64,000 nucleotides of DNA from Streptomyces leeuwenhoekii. GTDB lineage: Bacteria; Actinomycetota; Actinomycetes; Streptomycetales; Streptomycetaceae. The notes under the pieces were generated by a model. It did not search any database, had not been told where the DNA came from, and was given only the letters and a program-made list of their open reading frames with translations. The stretch lies in assembly GCF_001013905.1 (NCBI RefSeq), contig NZ_LN831790.1, positions 1 to 64,000 of the forward strand, given 5' to 3'. Numbering within the stretch: position 1 is the stretch's first letter; each line of letters begins with the position of its first letter. The position numbers were made by a program, and so were the translations under genes. Positions 60,470 to 64,000 of this stretch are shown here, in pieces.

Positions 60470-60873
60470 GCGCTCGTGCGGCGCTGCATCAGCGTCGTGC
60501 GGGCCGGATCGTACTCGTCCCGTGGCTCACCCGGCCGGGCTTTGGCCGGGTGGCCGTCACGGAACCCGGTGACCGCCTCACGGACGTGCTCGGCGCGCAG
60601 GCGGGCGCGCTGGAGCTGGAGCGGTGTGAGGTCTGCCAGCGTCCGCGGCTGGGCCCGCCGTCCGTCCCGGCCGGACGCCTCTGCCGCCCTCGCCAGAGGC
60701 TCAGGACGGTGGTGCATGAGCCAGCTGACCGTCCGGTCCTCTGTCCGGCCCTCCGTGCTGACCAGGACGACACGGCCGTGCTGTGGCTCCACCTCGTCGA
60801 CGACCCAGTCGACGCCGTCGATCCGGAACCCGGCCCCCGGCGCCAGGTCCAGCAGCCTCTGTGAGGGCGTCAT
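60470..60873 (-). pseudogene. truncated TnsB-like transposase
   Basis: The first 130 or so residues are present: MTPSQRLLDLAPGAGFRIDG, WVVDEVEPQHGRVVLVSTEG, then LQRARLRAEHVREAVTGFRD and YDPARTTLMQRR, as in the N-terminal domain of Streptomyces TnsB-type transposases. After about 60477 the sequence changes to the upstream region of the tpg-like gene and the DDE core is absent. It overlaps the TnsA gene by four bases, as in intact elements. Confidence 0.65.
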
Positions 60874-61703
60874 CGCAACTCCGTCCAGCCCGCCAGCCAG
60901 ACCAGGGACGAATCACCCAGCGGATGGCTCAGGTCGAAGCCAAGCCGACGGTGCCAGAGCAGATGGATCGCGTGGGCACGGCCCACCGCCGGAAGCCGTG
61001 TCGCGTGTACCAGTTCCCCGAACGCGACCGGCCCGTCGGCGGCAGCCGCGAGAAGAGCGGGCTGGCAGCCCAGCTGGTCCGTCAGCGGCCGCCGTTGAGC
61101 CGACAGCGCGTCCAGACCCGAGAGCACGTGCGGGCGCCATCCGGTGATCACCGAGTAGCGCCAGCCGCAGGCAGCCGCCACCTCCCGGGACGCGGCGAAC
61201 TTCACCGCGTCCATCTCACCGATCAGTCCGGCAGGCCGGATATCCAGCAGCCAGTGCGCGCCGTCGCCCATCACGGCCAGGAAGTCCGGAGTGTGCCCGG
61301 CGTGGCCGTCAACGTGCTCGAAGCTGAGGGCGAACGGCTGCGGCAGCACCTCGATCACTGTCATGAAGTCCAGGACCAGCAGGGCCGCCCTCTCCTCCAA
61401 CGACTCGAATCCGTGCTTCCGACCAGTCGAGACCAGGAACTCCAGCCCCGGACGGTGCTTCAGTTGCGTCCGCCAGGTGAAACCGCGAACCGGCTGCGAA
61501 GACATCAGCGGTACCGAACTCAGATCACGCACTGGCCAGACGACCTTTGACCCGTTGATCTGCCATGCAACCGACCAGCGACTCGCCCAGTCATCCCGCA
61601 TCACCAGTCGCGTACGGGCCGCGTCCAGGTTTCCGGACGGCGACATCAGCTCGTCAAGGACACAGGCGTCCGAAGGGACCTGAGCCGCAACCTTTGGATT
61701 CAC
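60870..61703 (-). CDS. TnsA-like transposon endonuclease
   Basis: A 277-residue protein. FESLEERAALLVLDF (Glu104), HTPDFLAV (Asp140) and LLDIRPA (Asp154, Arg156 in place of the usual Lys) lie in the order and spacing of the TnsA restriction-enzyme-like core, with QPFALSF between. The remaining C-terminal half is helical with a winged-helix-like section (VAFGELVHATRLPAVGRAHA). In Tn7-like transposition TnsA cuts the 5' ends while TnsB joins the 3' ends. Here TnsB is truncated, so the element is dead, although TnsA itself looks intact. Confidence 0.72.
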   Translation of the reverse strand: MNPKVAAQVPSDACVLDELMSPSGNLDAARTRLVMRDDWASRWSVAWQINGSKVVWPVRDLSSVPLMSSQPVRGFTWRTQLKHRPGLEFLVSTGRKHGFESLEERAALLVLDFMTVIEVLPQPFALSFEHVDGHAGHTPDFLAVMGDGAHWLLDIRPAGLIGEMDAVKFAASREVAAACGWRYSVITGWRPHVLSGLDALSAQRRPLTDQLGCQPALLAAAADGPVAFGELVHATRLPAVGRAHAIHLLWHRRLGFDLSHPLGDSSLVWLAGWTELR

Positions 61704-62147
61704 GGCACCAGGCCATCAGCTGATGCAGCGGCGCCGCAGCAGTTGTTCACAACTGATCACTCCTGTGTCCGCCAGGAAAGTGCCAGGATTTCGCGTGCTG
61801 TTGGGCGGTGGGGCCATCGCGTCCAGCCTGGCCGGACCGCCCGCCAGGCCTTATGCCGTGGGACGGTGTTCCTGTCCGAGACGAGCAAGCCGACAGGGAT
61901 CAGGTCACCAAGCGCACCGAGAACATCAGCGCGCAGTGCGGTGATCGAACCGTTCGGTCTCCTCGCTCTCGCCTTGCGGGCCAGTTCCTCAGCTGGCCTC
62001 GTGGCGCTTGGGCAGTGGCTGGGACTCGTTTGCCTTGCGGACCCAGTTCCGCGGCGACTCGGTAGAGCAGAGAAAAATTGCGCTTTGCTGCTGATCCTGG
62101 TGACGGCGGTGCCTTGGGGACCGATGGCCACGGATTGGGCCACTCGT
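61704..62147. other. intergenic, no gene supported
   Basis: A minus-strand frame at 61757-62188 includes ITALRADVLGALGDLIPVGL, but its start and ends are low complexity and it overlaps the next gene, so I do not annotate it. It may hold the end of the TnsA-containing element. Confidence 0.3.
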
Positions 62148-63431
62148 TCAGTCGTTGGTGTGCAGGGGGACATGGAACTCGGCGGCATTCTTGGCGAAAA
62201 TGACTACCGAAGGAGGCGCGGGATCGATTTCGACGGATCGGATGGCCAGAGCATCTTCGTTCGCTTGGGCCGGAGTGAATGACAGGTAGAGGTAGCGCGT
62301 GCGGAGTTCCGTTGTGGGCTCGTAATGCCACTCAAGTGTTGGCTGCCAGGATGAATGGAGCGTGACTCGCCCGTCACCGCCACCCGCCACCGGGCGCTGC
62401 AAATGGGATCTACTTGGCGCGATGTATTGTCCGTCGTTATTGCCGAAGTAGACATGTACTCCGGTGACCAACTGCTCGCGGCCGAGGTCTAGTGTCACGA
62501 GAAGCTCTCGGACTGGATGAGCGGTCAGAAAGTACGTTTCGCGATTGCCGTCGAGCATGAGCTCCGGTGGGTGTCCGTCGGCGGCTTCCGCGCCGAAGGG
62601 GCCAGAGATGGAGGCGATCCGCTGAGCCTGCACTGCGAACCGGTTGTGGACGATGAGGCTGTTCACCTCGAGGTCGGGTTTGAGGACGGTGGTCTGGGTG
62701 GAGAGGATGCGGGTGACGGGGTTGGTGGGGTCTCCGGTGGTGGCGCGGAGGTAAAAGGTGGTGTCGGAGGCGATGCCTTCGATGTCGAGGGTGGTGCGGT
62801 TGGTGACGTCGCGTTCGACTCCGGGGTAGAGCAGGGTGTAGGTGGCGTTGGCGGAGCGTTCCCAGGTGAGCTTGACGTCGCCGCCGTTGGGGATGATGGA
62901 GGGTTCGCACAGGAAGTTGCGCAGATAGAAGTCGGCGGGGAACTTGCCGATGTTGAAGACGGTGCGCCGTTCCGGGAAGGCACCGGAGTTTCCTTCGCGG
63001 GAGTGTTCGGTGATGGTGATGGGGGCGGTGCCGACTTGGCGGTTGACGGGGATGTCGGACAGCTGGATGGTGAACCCGGTGTCGGGGCCGATGGGGGCGT
63101 GGCTGCCGGTGGGGGTGCAGACGAATTCCTTGGCGGTTGCGTCCAGGTGCACGCTCCAGCCGTCGAGGCTGATCCGATGATTGATCCGGTTCAGGTCGGT
63201 GGCGAGGTCGGGTGCCCTTGTTCCGGCCGGGACCTTCACCCTGATCTTCTCGACGTCGGCCGGTGTGGCGCTCTGCCGGGCGACGGAGATGACCAGTTCC
63301 CCGGTCTCCTCCGGGGCCTGCGGGTTCTCCGGTGAGGCCTTGAGCGGACTCGGGGTGGTGGTGATGGCGTAGGACAGCAGCGGGTCGTTCGCGGCGGTGC
63401 CTGCGTCCTGCATCTGGGTAATCAGGGTCAC
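62148..63431 (-). CDS. probable carbohydrate- or surface-binding structural protein
   Basis: A 427-residue protein from the GTG at 63431, with AGGAG seven bases upstream. Residues 1-150 are beta-rich (LVISVARQSATPADVEKIRV, GFTIQLSDIPV). A fibronectin/Ig-like module follows around 170-260 (IPNGGDVKLTWERSANATYT, ASDTTFYLRATTGDPTN). The C-terminal 150 residues resemble an F5/8-type discoidin domain (LMLDGNRETYFLTAHPVREL, LVTLDLGREQLVTGVHVYFG). No signal peptide is present, so the protein is cytoplasmic or part of a particle. It lies 79 bases downstream of another gene of similar type. Confidence 0.6.
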   Translation of the reverse strand: MTLITQMQDAGTAANDPLLSYAITTTPSPLKASPENPQAPEETGELVISVARQSATPADVEKIRVKVPAGTRAPDLATDLNRINHRISLDGWSVHLDATAKEFVCTPTGSHAPIGPDTGFTIQLSDIPVNRQVGTAPITITEHSREGNSGAFPERRTVFNIGKFPADFYLRNFLCEPSIIPNGGDVKLTWERSANATYTLLYPGVERDVTNRTTLDIEGIASDTTFYLRATTGDPTNPVTRILSTQTTVLKPDLEVNSLIVHNRFAVQAQRIASISGPFGAEAADGHPPELMLDGNRETYFLTAHPVRELLVTLDLGREQLVTGVHVYFGNNDGQYIAPSRSHLQRPVAGGGDGRVTLHSSWQPTLEWHYEPTTELRTRYLYLSFTPAQANEDALAIRSVEIDPAPPSVVIFAKNAAEFHVPLHTND

Positions 63432-63510
63432 GGCTGGCTCCTGAAGGGGGTTCGGGGACCGTGCCGCCCCGGATGCGGGGCGGCACGAAGCGGCGGGGGA
63501 GGGCGGCTGG

Positions 63511-64000
63511 TCAGTTTTCGGCGCGGCTGTGCGCGGCGGCGTCGTCGAGGGTGAGGAAGCCGGAGCGGATCTCGGGTGCGTCCAGGGGCAGGTCGTATTG
63601 GTCCTGGTCGAGGACCGGCAGCTTCTCCCACTGGCCGCCGCGGTTCTCCGACCAGGTCCAGGTGCCGACGACACCGGTCGGCACCGGCATGAGGACGGTT
63701 TCCTCGCTTTCGCCTTGGGGGCCGCGCAGGTCGGTGGTGGCGGCCAGGAGCGGGCCGGTGCGGAAGTTGACCGCCATTCGGGCGATCGCCGGATCGGTGA
63801 ATTCCTGCGGGACGAAGACCCGCTTGGTGGCGAGGATGTCGGTGGTGGCGTGCACGGCGGCGCGCGGGTCCAGCAGCACGGTGGTGACCGCGGTGTTCTG
63901 CTCACCGAAGTCGAGCTTCAGGCGGGGCCGCTGTCCGATCGGTCGCAGGTAGTCCCCGCTGCCAGCGGTCGGATCGATGACGGTCTCGAAGTGGTCGTAG
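63511..64000 (-). CDS. partial gene of unknown function, runs off the window
   Basis: The frame is open to the end of the window, giving at least 162 residues of the C-terminal part: YDHFETVIDPTAGSGDYLRP, VTTVLLDPRAAVHATTDILA, then GPLLAATTDLRGPQGESEET and WTWSENRGGQWEKL, ending HSRAEN. The repeated phrase on LLDPRAAVHATTDILA and strands about Trp suggest a beta-rich structural protein, perhaps of the same particle or surface system as the next gene. The start is not in the window. Confidence 0.55.
   Translation of the reverse strand, partial: YDHFETVIDPTAGSGDYLRPIGQRPRLKLDFGEQNTAVTTVLLDPRAAVHATTDILATKRVFVPQEFTDPAIARMAVNFRTGPLLAATTDLRGPQGESEETVLMPVPTGVVGTWTWSENRGGQWEKLPVLDQDQYDLPLDAPEIRSGFLTLDDAAAHSRAEN

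Noticed and set aside
61757..62188. Minus-strand 143-residue frame after the TnsA gene
   Set aside because: A central stretch looks protein-like, but both ends are low complexity, and it overlaps the end of the gene at 62148.

Overview
This is high-GC actinobacterial DNA, almost certainly Streptomyces, and it looks like the left arm of a linear replicon. Bases 1-300 form a dense series of short-loop palindromes beginning with the classic Streptomyces telomere sequence, short by about 12 terminal bases. A terminal-protein gene (tpg), telomere-type helicases, a MobF relaxase, replication-relaxation genes, partitioned repeat clusters and many IS and transposon relics favour a mobilisable linear plasmid, although a chromosome end carrying plasmid DNA cannot be excluded.

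Layout. (1) 0-8.3 kb: telomere, a small gene, a telomere-type helicase, a three-gene ABC-three-component (ABC-3C) defence-like operon and tpg. (2) 8.3-13.1 kb: a Mu/Tn7-like transposition cluster on the minus strand with a DDE transposase, its AAA ATPase, an unusual HTH-AAA fusion and an unrecognised partner. (3) 13.3-20.7 kb: a zinc-finger gene coupled to a second, closely similar helicase, followed by a second and different ABC-3C-like operon. The helicase-plus-ABC-3C arrangement therefore occurs twice. (4) 20.8-25.4 kb and 31.3-33.7 kb: regulators and partner-switching genes (STAS, HATPase, GAF-SpoIIE phosphatase). (5) 25.4-37.2 kb: a compact Spo11/TopoVI-A-like Toprim protein and two copies of a replication-relaxation cassette with conserved hairpins and GGTGCGCACC-type repeats; one copy carries an IS110 element, the other a solitary IS110 left end. 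(6) 37.9-45.6 kb: a secreted protein, IS1182 relics around a lone acyl carrier protein, repeat clusters, a MobF relaxase, a RelE/ParE-like toxin, a DNA ligase and two small genes. (7) 45.7-47.6 kb: two IS elements in tandem. (8) 48.5-53.9 kb: a second partner-switching block with GAF and HAD gene relics. (9) 54-61.7 kb: a toxin-antitoxin pair with strong hairpins, a PCuAC-like and a tail-tube-like gene, plasmid genes of unknown role, a second tpg-like gene split by one in-frame amber codon, and a TnsA gene with a truncated TnsB. (10) 62.1-64 kb: two genes for probable structural or binding proteins, the last running off the window.

The genes suggest terminal replication (Tpg, helicases), conjugal mobilisation (relaxase), anti-phage or anti-plasmid conflict (two ABC-3C operons, toxin-antitoxin) and stress signalling by serine/threonine partner switching. 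The arm has been heavily reshaped by duplication, deletion and transposition. All functional calls rest on reading motifs by eye; no database search was run.
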